Assembly (NCBI GenBank): GCA_026985755.1 | Contig: JALSPX010000231.1 | Location: 1 to 8,003 of the forward strand | From: Sulfurovum sp. | GTDB taxonomy: Bacteria > Campylobacterota > Campylobacteria > Campylobacterales > Sulfurovaceae | DNA length: 8,003 nt | Direction of reading: 5' to 3' | Shown: piece after piece, positions 1-6,223 of the stretch | How positions within the stretch are numbered: the stretch's first letter is position 1 | Layout: each line of letters starts with the position of its first letter | Program-made: the position numbers and the translations under genes | Notes under the pieces: model-generated | The model's input: the letters and a program-made list of their open reading frames with translations, nothing else | What the model was told of the DNA's origin: nothing | Database searches by the model: none

Positions 1-48
1 AAACCTTTCAAACCCTTTTATCCCATGAAACAGATAATCTGTTTGCAT
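1..48 (-). CDS. 5' end of an unidentified protein gene, cut by the left window edge
   Basis: On the minus strand an ATG at 46-48 is preceded, after 6 nt, by a strong Shine-Dalgarno sequence AAAGGAG (complement of 55-61). From there the frame stays open to the window edge for 16 codons and reads MQTDYLFHGIKGFERF. The strong, well-spaced ribosome site is the main reason to call a gene. The peptide is too short to assign to a family. Codons 2 to 6 lie in a 17-bp inverted repeat (AAACAGAT/ATCTGTTT, 28-44), which could fold over the start of the message. The gene is divergent from the lipoprotein gene at 153, with which it shares a 104-bp intergenic region. Confidence 0.55.
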   Translation of the reverse strand, partial: MQTDYLFHGIKGFERF

Positions 49-79
49 CTTTTACTCCTTTACGAAGTGCCAGATGTTT

Positions 80-107
80 TTGAACTTATGCAAGACATAT
101 ATATAAA
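80..107 (+). promoter_or_regulatory. candidate sigma70-type promoter of the lipoprotein gene
   Basis: TTGAAC (80-85) and TATAAA (102-107) are separated by 16 nt and resemble -35 and -10 boxes. They would start transcription near 114, giving a leader of about 40 nt before the ATG at 153. That leader includes the AAGGAG ribosome site at 142-147. The region is AT-rich, so chance matches are possible and the call is tentative. Confidence 0.4.
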
Positions 108-152
108 GGGCACCCCTAAAGAAAATATGCTATCATAAACAAAGGAGATACT

Positions 153-452
153 ATGAAGCACTCCATTACTTCAATGATGCTCATCATGATTTTAATCTTT
201 TCTGGATGCTCACACGAAACACCGAATCCACAAACACAAGAGAGATCACTCACTACTGCTCAAAAAGTAGGAGGGACTACAGGAGGCATACTACTTGGTG
301 CAGGTGGTGCACTTGTTGGGGGTATGATGGGTATACTTGTATCCGGAGGTACGAGTGGAGTTGCCCCACTAATTGGTGTCATACTAGGTGGAACAGTAGG
401 TGCTATAGGTGGAATATCTGTGGGTATGGGCATCGGAGATGTGGTAGATTAA
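153..452 (+). CDS. small glycine-zipper lipoprotein
   Basis: This 99-residue protein has a lipoprotein signal peptide: a short basic N-terminus (MKH), a hydrophobic run at residues 8-16 and a lipobox-like FSGC with the acceptor cysteine at residue 19. Phe at the -3 position is not the commonest choice. After a polar stretch (20-38), residues 40-95 are packed with Gly in GxxxG-like patterns (GGTTGG, GAGGALVGG, GGTVGAIGG). This is the pattern of glycine-zipper domains in outer-membrane-associated lipoproteins, so membrane insertion or oligomer packing is likely, though the role is unknown. The ATG is supported by AAGGAG at 142-147 with a 5-nt spacer. It converges on acpH with a 14-bp gap and no clear terminator between them. 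Low complexity makes closer family assignment unsafe. Confidence 0.8.
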   Translation: MKHSITSMMLIMILIFSGCSHETPNPQTQERSLTTAQKVGGTTGGILLGAGGALVGGMMGILVSGGTSGVAPLIGVILGGTVGAIGGISVGMGIGDVVD

Positions 453-466
453 ATTTTATCTTATTA

Positions 467-1081
467 CTACATCTTCCAATGCACCACATCTTCCCTATGA
501 CAAGTCTCTCGTACGGCTTGCATCAGTTCAGGGAAAAATGCCAAGAACATCTCTTCTAGTTCTGCTCTATGCTCTGCGATGAGGGGAATGTAGCGTTCGC
601 AGTTGTCTTTACTCAAAGCTCTGTCTGAAAGCCGCCTGTCTATGCGTCCAAAGGCAGCTACCACACCATCCATGTGTTCGTAACTTTGTAGCTGTCTGTT
701 GCCCACCACTCGGCTTATGACACCTTTGGCTTTTTCTGGGTAGCCCTCTATGCTCTCTAGTGCATGAAAACGAAAATCATCCAAAAAATGTTCACGTTCT
801 ATGGTGCAGTAGCTATCCCAATGCAAAGACAAAAAATGGTCATAGAGTATATCAAGCACCACGCCTTTTAGATGTCCTCTAGGGGTGAGTATCTTCTTAC
901 TTTCAGAGACCAAAGGATGTGTATCGGTAAAGCTATCGATACGCATATGCATTTTTATACCCGCATGTATACGCGTACTAGCACCTTCCCATGCCTTGCC
1001 TTTGAGAGGGTCAGTGAGGAGGTTTCCTAGTTGATGTTCTATATGATTTTCAGAGAGAAAGACGTGTGCGAGCCAGTTCAT
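467..1081 (-). CDS. acpH: acyl carrier protein phosphodiesterase (AcpH, DUF479 family)
   Basis: AcpH hydrolyses the 4'-phosphopantetheine arm from holo-ACP to give apo-ACP in the cytoplasm. The 204-residue product is close to the 193 residues of E. coli AcpH and keeps the family landmarks. It starts MNWLAHVFLS (family MNFLAH-L-L), has GNLLTDPLKG at 19-28 with Asp24, an Asp/His-rich stretch around 45-56 (HMRIDSFTDTHP), and DILYDHFL at 77-84 with Asp77, Asp81 and His82. These acidic and His residues are probably the metal site of this distant HD-like fold; that assignment is from family knowledge. No strong Shine-Dalgarno is visible before the ATG at 1081, only AGG about 8 nt upstream. It ends in tandem stops, TAG then TAA. 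It is divergent from the histidine kinase and convergent with the lipoprotein gene, so it is probably transcribed alone. Confidence 0.85.
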   Translation of the reverse strand: MNWLAHVFLSENHIEHQLGNLLTDPLKGKAWEGASTRIHAGIKMHMRIDSFTDTHPLVSESKKILTPRGHLKGVVLDILYDHFLSLHWDSYCTIEREHFLDDFRFHALESIEGYPEKAKGVISRVVGNRQLQSYEHMDGVVAAFGRIDRRLSDRALSKDNCERYIPLIAEHRAELEEMFLAFFPELMQAVRETCHREDVVHWKM

Positions 1082-1164
1082 GTTGTGCCTAGTTTTTTAT
1101 GATTGTATCACTTCGTGCTTTATCTTCTCATTTTCTCCTCATATTATTTAGCTATAGTTTTAAC

Positions 1165-3039
1165 ATGAAGAACTTACTATTACTCACCATTACCATTATC
1201 AGCACCTTTTTATCGCTCTTGCCAGCCAATGAACTCAAAGACTTTGCCGTGGTAAGAATCTACGAAGACAGAGGCAAGACTATTGTCTATGAGTCTAACA
1301 ACTCGGAGAGCTTTTTTAAAGACATTAACGTCAGTTTTTCGCTACTTAAAAGTAACGATACTGCTATACAGATATCCAATATTAAAACCCATGATAGACA
1401 GTTTAACCCTGTACCCAAAGAAGAGAAATTCCAAGATACCAACATCACCTATTGGCTCAAAGTAGATTTGGGTAGTACATTCCCTTCGGGGCGTTTTGTC
1501 TATACCTATGGCGATGCTGATTTTTCAGAGCATACTATACTCCCCTCTCAGGAGTTAGAAAAATTTATACTTGATGGCGTACAAAGTATGAAGTTTACTT
1601 ACAAGCAAGGGGTAGACCCACAAGTCTATTACTTCAAACTTGTACCCAAACACTATCGCATACCCTTTAGAGCTATCAATGTATCAACACCCGATACCTT
1701 TTATGCCTATCTAGCAAAAGACTCTCATGTACAACTCATCTTGGGACTCATACTCGGTCTTATTATGATGGCAGGCATCTATAATGCTGCGATGTACTAC
1801 TACAACAAAGAGATATCATTTTTATACTACGCACTCATGCAACTCTTTATGAGTCTCATCCTCTATAACATGTCAGGAGCATATACATGGGATGAGGGGT
1901 CGTTTTTTTCTAGAAATATCCATTATAATTACATCATAAGTCTGCTGACATCACTATTTGCTGTACTCTTTACCCTTAGCTTTTTAGAGCTCAAAAAACA
2001 TATGCCAAAGCTATATACTCTCACGCGTTATCTCGCACTCGTGATCGTTGCAGACATCATTGTGAGTCTCTTTTACAAGTCTTTGCTTGTCGAGTACTAT
2101 CTCTTGCCTTTTATGATACTAGCACTCATCTATACAGGGTACAAACGCGTCCATCAAGGCTACAAGCCTGCACGCTTTTACCTCGCAGGGTGGATAGTAC
2201 TTACCCTAGCAGTGTTTTTAAATATATTTCAAGTGGGGTATAAGTACATGGTCATAGATCCACTCTATATTGGTGCAGCGGTAGAGGCCATACTCTTCTC
2301 TTTGGCTCTCTCCTATAAAATACGTATGGTAGCCAAAGCCAAAGAGGAACAAAAAGAGCTCCTCGTACACCAAAGCAAACTTGCTTCCATGGGAGAGATG
2401 ATAGGCAACATTGCCCATCAATGGCGACAACCCCTCACCCACCTAGGCTACACCATGATGAACCTCAAAGAGGCACAAAAACATGGAGAACTTGATGAAG
2501 CGTATCTTGGTAAAAAAGTAGCAGATGCCACCACACAGATAGACTATATGTCTCAAACCATAGATGATTTCAAAGATTTTTATGCCCCTCACAAAGCCAA
2601 AGAAAATTTCTCTCTGGGGAAAGCCACAGAAGAGACACTAGAGATCATGAAAAACACCTTTAGTCAAAATGACATAGATGTAGAGCTTATAGTTGCAGAA
2701 GACTGCACGCTTTATACCTATAAAAATGAATATAAGCAAGTCTTGCTTAACCTACTCACCAACGCCAAAAATATACTCATAGAAAGAGTCATACTCTCCC
2801 CCAAAGTGACCATAACTATAGATAAAAATAGTGTGATAGTCTCAGACAATGCGGGAGGTATAGACAAAGAGGTAATGCCTCGTATCTTTGAGCCCTATTT
2901 TACTACCAAAGAAGGCAATACAGGTATAGGACTCTATATGTCCAAGATGATTGTGGAGAGGAATATGTATGGGGTATTAAAAGTAGAAAATAGTAGTGAG
3001 GGTGCAAGGTTTATCCTCACTTTTCAAATGAGTGGGTGA
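1165..3039 (+). CDS. membrane sensor histidine kinase with 7TMR-DISM input
   Basis: This two-component sensor kinase is 625 residues long from the start chosen here. In order it has a signal peptide (MKNLLLLT... to LLPA, about 1-20), a periplasmic beta-rich domain of 7TMR-DISMED2 type (about 25-185), a seven-helix 7TMR-DISM membrane block (about 190-388), a short coiled linker, a HisKA region with the H-box IAHQWRQPL (phospho-acceptor His418), and an HATPase domain. The ATPase shows the N-box (LLNLLTNAKN, Asn529 and Asn533), G1 (DNAGGID, Asp561), F-box (RIFEPYFTTK) and G2 (GNTGIGLYMSK). An in-frame ATG at 1099 would add 22 residues and a second hydrophobic stretch and leave only 17 bp to acpH, so I prefer 1165. 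Neither start has a convincing Shine-Dalgarno. A TATTAT at 1142-1147 and TATAGT at 1153-1158 are possible -10 boxes. No response regulator lies nearby, so the kinase is an orphan here. The ligand is unknown; carbohydrate-like ligands are proposed for this domain class. Confidence 0.9.
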   Translation: MKNLLLLTITIISTFLSLLPANELKDFAVVRIYEDRGKTIVYESNNSESFFKDINVSFSLLKSNDTAIQISNIKTHDRQFNPVPKEEKFQDTNITYWLKVDLGSTFPSGRFVYTYGDADFSEHTILPSQELEKFILDGVQSMKFTYKQGVDPQVYYFKLVPKHYRIPFRAINVSTPDTFYAYLAKDSHVQLILGLILGLIMMAGIYNAAMYYYNKEISFLYYALMQLFMSLILYNMSGAYTWDEGSFFSRNIHYNYIISLLTSLFAVLFTLSFLELKKHMPKLYTLTRYLALVIVADIIVSLFYKSLLVEYYLLPFMILALIYTGYKRVHQGYKPARFYLAGWIVLTLAVFLNIFQVGYKYMVIDPLYIGAAVEAILFSLALSYKIRMVAKAKEEQKELLVHQSKLASMGEMIGNIAHQWRQPLTHLGYTMMNLKEAQKHGELDEAYLGKKVADATTQIDYMSQTIDDFKDFYAPHKAKENFSLGKATEETLEIMKNTFSQNDIDVELIVAEDCTLYTYKNEYKQVLLNLLTNAKNILIERVILSPKVTITIDKNSVIVSDNAGGIDKEVMPRIFEPYFTTKEGNTGIGLYMSKMIVERNMYGVLKVENSSEGARFILTFQMSG

Positions 3040-3040
3040 T

Positions 3041-3709
3041 CTAGTACGTATTGATTAATCTTGTATTGAGTTTTTCTAGTCTTTCAGGTGTACCAATATC
3101 TAGCCATTCTCCCTCATACAATTCACCCGTAACCTTCCCCTCTTTCATTGCACTACGGAGTAAAGGAGCTAAAGCTGATTTCCCATAAGGTACTCCCTCA
3201 AAGAGTTTGGGCGAGTAGTAGCCAATTCCAGAAAAGGTATATTGCTTGTTATCTACTACGAGGTTACCATCTAGGGCAAAATCTCCCTCAGGATTATGCT
3301 CTGGGTTAGGTACGAGGATAAGATGTGCTAGCACGCCATCTGCTAAATGTCTATTCTCTTGGAAATCATAGTCGGTAAAGATATCACCATTGACTACTAA
3401 AAAAGTATTATCACCCAGTAACGGAAGTGCTTTCACTATTCCCCCAGCACTCTCTAGTCCACCCTCTTCTTGCTCATCACTATACGCTATGTGTGCACCC
3501 CAATCAGATCCATCACCTAGAGCCTCAGGTATTTGATAACCTAAATGAGCAATATTTATCACGATATCAGTAAAGCCTTGATGCGCTAGTTTTTCAATAT
3601 GCCACACGATAAGCGGTATGCCCCCTACTTTAAGCAACGGTTTAGGCGTAACATCCGTCAATGGCCGCATACGAGAACCAAGCCCCGCTGCCAGTATCAT
3701 ACATTTCAT
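3041..3709 (-). CDS. murU: N-acetylmuramate alpha-1-phosphate uridylyltransferase (MurU)
   Basis: MurU transfers UMP from UTP to MurNAc-1-phosphate, giving UDP-MurNAc and pyrophosphate, the last step of MurNAc salvage. The 222-residue length matches Pseudomonas MurU (about 223). The sequence has the nucleotidyltransferase signature LAAGLGSRMRPLT (6-18), TPKPLL (21-26) with the Lys expected to contact phosphate, a Gly-rich segment LESAGGIVKALPLL (85-98), the metal-binding NGDIFTD (107-113) and the C-terminal WLDIGTPERL (202-211) with a second metal-binding Asp. Generic sugar-nucleotide transferases such as mannose-1-phosphate guanylyltransferase share the fold, but the small size and the amgK/anmK neighbours favour MurU. 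The ATG has AAAGGA upstream with a 7-nt spacer. It lies 195 bp downstream of amgK on the same strand, and its stop is 1 bp from the end of the convergent kinase gene. Confidence 0.88.
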   Translation of the reverse strand: MKCMILAAGLGSRMRPLTDVTPKPLLKVGGIPLIVWHIEKLAHQGFTDIVINIAHLGYQIPEALGDGSDWGAHIAYSDEQEEGGLESAGGIVKALPLLGDNTFLVVNGDIFTDYDFQENRHLADGVLAHLILVPNPEHNPEGDFALDGNLVVDNKQYTFSGIGYYSPKLFEGVPYGKSALAPLLRSAMKEGKVTGELYEGEWLDIGTPERLEKLNTRLINTY

Positions 3710-3730
3710 ATATATCCTTTAACATATAAA

Positions 3731-3849
3731 TTCGTGCGATAGCACATATCATCAATCACGCTTGCGTGCACATGTTGCTCCGAACGACCTTATAAGCAAA
3801 GCGATTCGAGAGGAGCAACGACTTTTGCTTACTTTTCTAGAAAAGTAAG
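3731..3849. repeat. cluster of inverted repeats between amgK and murU
   Basis: This non-coding stretch holds four successive inverted repeats. They are GTGC-gata-GCAC (3734-3745); CACGC-tt-GCGTG (3757-3768); GTTGCTCC (3774-3781) with its perfect complement GGAGCAAC (3812-3819) around a 30-nt loop; and a perfect 22-bp palindrome (3828-3849), CTTACTTTTCT followed directly by its reverse complement. Such density of palindromes suggests an intergenic repeat element or a decayed mobile piece rather than a simple terminator; the palindrome lacks a T-tract. It lies within the presumed amgK-murU transcript and could affect processing or stability of the murU message. It does not share the GTAG+hairpin layout of the REP pairs at 4851 and 5217. 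Confidence 0.55.
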
Positions 3850-3904
3850 GAGAATCACACCGCCACAGTTAAATAACAAGGCAATCCAAATAAACCAAAA
3901 TAAA

Positions 3905-4837
3905 TCACGCAGACTTTAATATATTAGCCAATTCTTCCAACTCAGGATATTTTCCACACACATCCAGCACATACTTCAAAGTCAATGGAATATCATCCAA
4001 ATACCCATCTTTCCCATCTCGTATGCTCAAACGGGCAAAGATACCCAAGATTTTAAGATGCCGTTGAAGCCCCGTAAAATCAAACCAACGCATAAACGTC
4101 TCATCATCTACATCCAAACCTTTCATATCTCGAAAGTGTAAAGCCATACGCTCAACATCACAATTATGTAGCTCTACATAGACATCACGTAAGAGTGAAA
4201 CGAGGTCATAGGTTACAGCTCCCACACGGGCATCTTGAAAGTCTATCACTACCAAATCATCTGTGCAACCAAACATGAGGTTGCGTGAATGATAGTCACG
4301 ATGTACAAAAACACTTTGAGGCTGGGCGAGAACTTCTGAAGTGATGTACTCCAGTGCATTGTCAAGGGTAGCTTGTTCTGTAGTATCTAGTATACGTCCT
4401 AAATGTTTTTCCACATACCACTCCTGCATCAAATCCATCTCAAAACGTAAAAATGCTTCATCATACAGAGGCAAACCTTCAGTATCTGCATTTTGCATCT
4501 TGATGAGACTCTCTATTGCTTTTCCATAGTAGAGTTCTTGGTCATCGTTGATGACATCTGCTAGATGGGTATTGCCAAGATCTTCCATAAAGATAAAACC
4601 CTCTTCTAGGTTAAATGTATTTATCTTGGCCACTCTCACTCCCGCTTCGTATAAGCGATGTTCAATGTCAATAAAAGGCTTCACCGATTCTTTTTGTGCA
4701 GAGGCATCCATCACGATACCTGAGTGCATACTACTCTTTAGTCTATAATATTTTCTAAAGCTTGCATCGGCTGCTACAGGTTCTAGCTCACCTTCACAGC
4801 CTATTTGTTCTAGCCATTGTTCTAATTTTTTATTCAA
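3905..4837 (-). CDS. amgK: N-acetylmuramate/N-acetylglucosamine anomeric kinase (AmgK)
   Basis: AmgK phosphorylates MurNAc (and GlcNAc) at the anomeric hydroxyl using ATP, making the MurNAc-1-phosphate used by MurU. This 310-residue protein belongs to the aminoglycoside-phosphotransferase (APH) fold. It has an N-terminal lobe with DASFRKYYRLK (24-34), a hinge-like FIFMEDLG (81-88), the catalytic HRDYHSRN (179-186, Asp181 and Asn186) and the metal-binding VIDFQDARVGAVTYDLVSLLRD (starting at 197, Asp199). The IDFQDA...TYDLVSLLRD form is typical of AmgK and related COG3178 kinases rather than of resistance enzymes. It starts with TTG at 4835-4837, supported by a strong GGAGGA 7 nt upstream; I see no in-frame ATG near that site. 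It lies 77 bp after anmK, the gap being almost filled by a REP pair, and precedes murU. One transcript for all three genes is likely but not shown. Confidence 0.88.
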   Translation of the reverse strand: MNKKLEQWLEQIGCEGELEPVAADASFRKYYRLKSSMHSGIVMDASAQKESVKPFIDIEHRLYEAGVRVAKINTFNLEEGFIFMEDLGNTHLADVINDDQELYYGKAIESLIKMQNADTEGLPLYDEAFLRFEMDLMQEWYVEKHLGRILDTTEQATLDNALEYITSEVLAQPQSVFVHRDYHSRNLMFGCTDDLVVIDFQDARVGAVTYDLVSLLRDVYVELHNCDVERMALHFRDMKGLDVDDETFMRWFDFTGLQRHLKILGIFARLSIRDGKDGYLDDIPLTLKYVLDVCGKYPELEELANILKSA

Positions 4838-4844
4838 TTATATT

Positions 4845-4850
4845 TCCTCC
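4845..4850 (-). promoter_or_regulatory. amgK: Shine-Dalgarno of amgK, fixing a TTG start
   Basis: The complement of 4845-4850 reads GGAGGA and lies 7 nt before the TTG at 4837-4835. It is the strongest ribosome site in the window and justifies the non-ATG start. It touches the outer end of the REP pair (boundary 4850/4851), so the hairpin next to it could influence access to the site. Confidence 0.75.
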
Positions 4851-4918
4851 GTAGGGGTAGCCCTCGTGGGTACCCTTTATTTTGAGCCCAAGGACAACCA
4901 CATGGGAATTGCCCCTAC
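4851..4918. repeat. REP pair (BIME-like element) in the anmK-amgK junction
   Basis: The element runs from GTAGGGG (4851-4857) to the inverted CCCCTAC (4912-4918), 68 bp. The left unit is GTAG followed by a hairpin: GGGTA(g)CCC, loop tcgt, GGGTACCC (4855-4875). The right unit, read on the minus strand from 4918 down to 4892, is GTAG followed by an imperfect hairpin (GGGCAA-tt-CC, loop, GGTTGTCC). GTAG plus a small hairpin in inverted pairs is the layout of REP sequences mobilised by RAYT (TnpA-REP) transposases; the identification rests on layout only. The right GTAG gives anmK its TAG stop. The left end abuts the amgK ribosome site. Confidence 0.75.
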
Positions 4919-6057
4919 ATATAGACACATCCTAATATTGTATTCTCACTTGCACCTGTAACATCTTTCAAATTTACCACTTCTTCATGCATACGTTTAT
5001 ACGCCAACCACGCAAAGGTCATCGCCTCTATCTCATCTGCATTTTGAGCTATAGCTACTTCTACATTGGGCATGAGTGCTTTGATACGTTCTACCAAAAA
5101 ACTGTTTTTGGCTCCACCACCACAAAGCAAAGCCACATCGGTGTTAAATTTTAACACCTCGTTACTAATGCTCAGTGCTGTGAGTTCCAATAACGTACGC
5201 TGAACATCAACATCCCGTAGGGGCAGACCCGTGTGTCTGCCCTTTGGTTCAATATTCATATTTACATCAGAGGGTAGAGACGTGGCTCTACCCCTACGCT
5301 TAATCATCTCTTCCAACCACGCTTCATTAAACTTCTCACGTCCTGTACTCTTAGGATAATCCAAAGCGAAATACGCATCTGCCATCATAACATCCAAAAG
5401 TGTATAATCTACCTTACCAGACTTTGCCCATGCTCCATCTTTGTCATATGCTACATTTTGATGCTTTTGTATCCACATATCCATCAACACATTCCCACAG
5501 CCTGTGTCATACCCTATGAGCTTCTTGCCTAGCACAGTAATATTAGCCATACCGCCAATGTTTATCACACACATAGTGTTATTGATATTACCAAATATAA
5601 ACTCATGAAAAGCTGGAGCAAAAGGTGCACCCTGCCCACCTAGTGCTATATCTTTTCGCCTGAAATCAGAAACGACAGGTATACCTGTTTTGCTAGCAAT
5701 AATATTAGCATCACCCAATTGCATACTAAATGGATATATACCAGTTGGTTCATGCCACAGTGTCTGTCCATGTAGTCCAATAGCAACAATAGTAGATGCA
5801 TCTATATTTTCACGTATGAGTAAGGCTGCCACAGCTTGGGTAAACAATAAACCTAAACGGTAATCTATTTGTCCTACTTCTGCTAAGGTAACTCTATTTT
5901 CAATAAGATGCAAAATATCTGACTTTAACGAAGAGGGCATAGGATACTCTAATGTATAGATCAGTTCACATCTGCTGTGCCCTATATCACAAAGTACAAC
6001 ATCTATCCCATCTAGTGATGTGCCTGACATGATACCAATATAACGTTCTGTTGCCAT
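4915..6057 (-). CDS. anmK: anhydro-N-acetylmuramic acid kinase (AnmK)
   Basis: AnmK opens the 1,6-anhydro ring of anhydro-MurNAc, released in wall turnover, and phosphorylates it with ATP to MurNAc-6-phosphate in the cytoplasm. This 380-residue protein shows the ASKHA-fold landmarks: IGIMSGTSLDGID (7-19), GLHGQTLWHEP (94-104), INIGGMANIT (165-174), GYDTGCGN (182-189, Asp184 being the presumed catalytic base), KSTGREKFN (236-244) and LCGGGAKN (311-318). Two things are odd. Residues 254-281 are encoded by an inserted REP pair and have no counterpart in the E. coli or Pseudomonas proteins as I recall them. The usual TGPGN is TGCGN, with Cys187 in place of Pro. The TAG stop also comes from a second REP pair. 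Start ATG at 6057 has only a weak GAGAG before it. It is the first gene of the anmK-amgK-murU set. Confidence 0.93.
   Translation of the reverse strand: MATERYIGIMSGTSLDGIDVVLCDIGHSRCELIYTLEYPMPSSLKSDILHLIENRVTLAEVGQIDYRLGLLFTQAVAALLIRENIDASTIVAIGLHGQTLWHEPTGIYPFSMQLGDANIIASKTGIPVVSDFRRKDIALGGQGAPFAPAFHEFIFGNINNTMCVINIGGMANITVLGKKLIGYDTGCGNVLMDMWIQKHQNVAYDKDGAWAKSGKVDYTLLDVMMADAYFALDYPKSTGREKFNEAWLEEMIKRRGRATSLPSDVNMNIEPKGRHTGLPLRDVDVQRTLLELTALSISNEVLKFNTDVALLCGGGAKNSFLVERIKALMPNVEVAIAQNADEIEAMTFAWLAYKRMHEEVVNLKDVTGASENTILGCVYM
5217..5297. repeat. REP pair (BIME-like element) inserted in frame in anmK
   Basis: This 81-bp element is bounded by GTAGGGG (5217-5223) and CCCCTAC (5291-5297). It contains two perfect 8-bp hairpins with 6-nt loops: GGGCAGAC/GTCTGCCC (5221-5228 with 5235-5242, loop ccgtgt) and GGGTAGAG/CTCTACCC (5272-5279 with 5286-5293, loop acgtgg). 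Each follows GTAG in opposite orientation, so the two units are inverted near-copies around a 29-nt spacer. In the anmK frame it has no stop and encodes about residues 254-281, rich in Arg, Gly and Pro. It falls between KSTGREKFNEAWL and DVQRTLLEL, a variable loop in AnmK proteins. The length, a multiple of three, keeps the gene open. Confidence 0.82.
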
Positions 6058-6223
6058 AGCTCTCTCTTTCTCTATAAGTATTTTATCTTATTTCTTTTAA
6101 TTGTCTGAATCATTTTATGAATAAATGAAAATATCTCATACTTTGGATTTAATAATAGTATGTTAAAATCAAATCCTATGAAATAAAATGAAACTAAAAA
6201 ACACTGAAAAGTAAGGTCATACT
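6058..6223. promoter_or_regulatory. divergent promoter region of anmK and the secreted-protein gene
   Basis: This 166-bp AT-rich stretch separates the two divergent genes and must hold promoters for both. Candidates are TTGGAT (6143-6148) with TAAAAT (6164-6169), spacer 15 nt, for the plus-strand gene, and TAAAAT (complement of 6080-6085) without a good -35 for anmK. The matches are weak and AT-rich DNA gives many by chance. No long inverted repeat or operator stands out. Confidence 0.3.

Noticed and set aside
28..44. 17-bp inverted repeat as an operator
   Set aside because: It lies within the first codons of the left-edge gene rather than in a promoter, and a single short palindrome in AT-rich DNA is weak evidence; mentioned only in that gene's entry.
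206..559. 117-codon plus-strand open frame overlapping the lipoprotein gene
   Set aside because: It is out of frame with the lipoprotein, rich in Trp, Cys and Arg in the pattern of a shifted Gly-rich gene, and has no ribosome site.
3828..3849. 22-bp perfect palindrome as a rho-independent terminator of amgK
   Set aside because: It is AT-rich, has no loop or T-tract suited to termination, and the same-strand murU follows; a repeat element explains it better.
3905..4837. Aminoglycoside-resistance phosphotransferase
   Set aside because: The APH fold is shared, but the DASFR, IDFQDA and TYDLVSLLRD motifs and the murU/anmK neighbours fit the sugar kinase AmgK.
4851..5297. CRISPR array or direct-repeat array
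   Set aside because: The repeated units are inverted pairs with hairpins in two isolated places, not regularly spaced direct repeats, and no cas gene is present.
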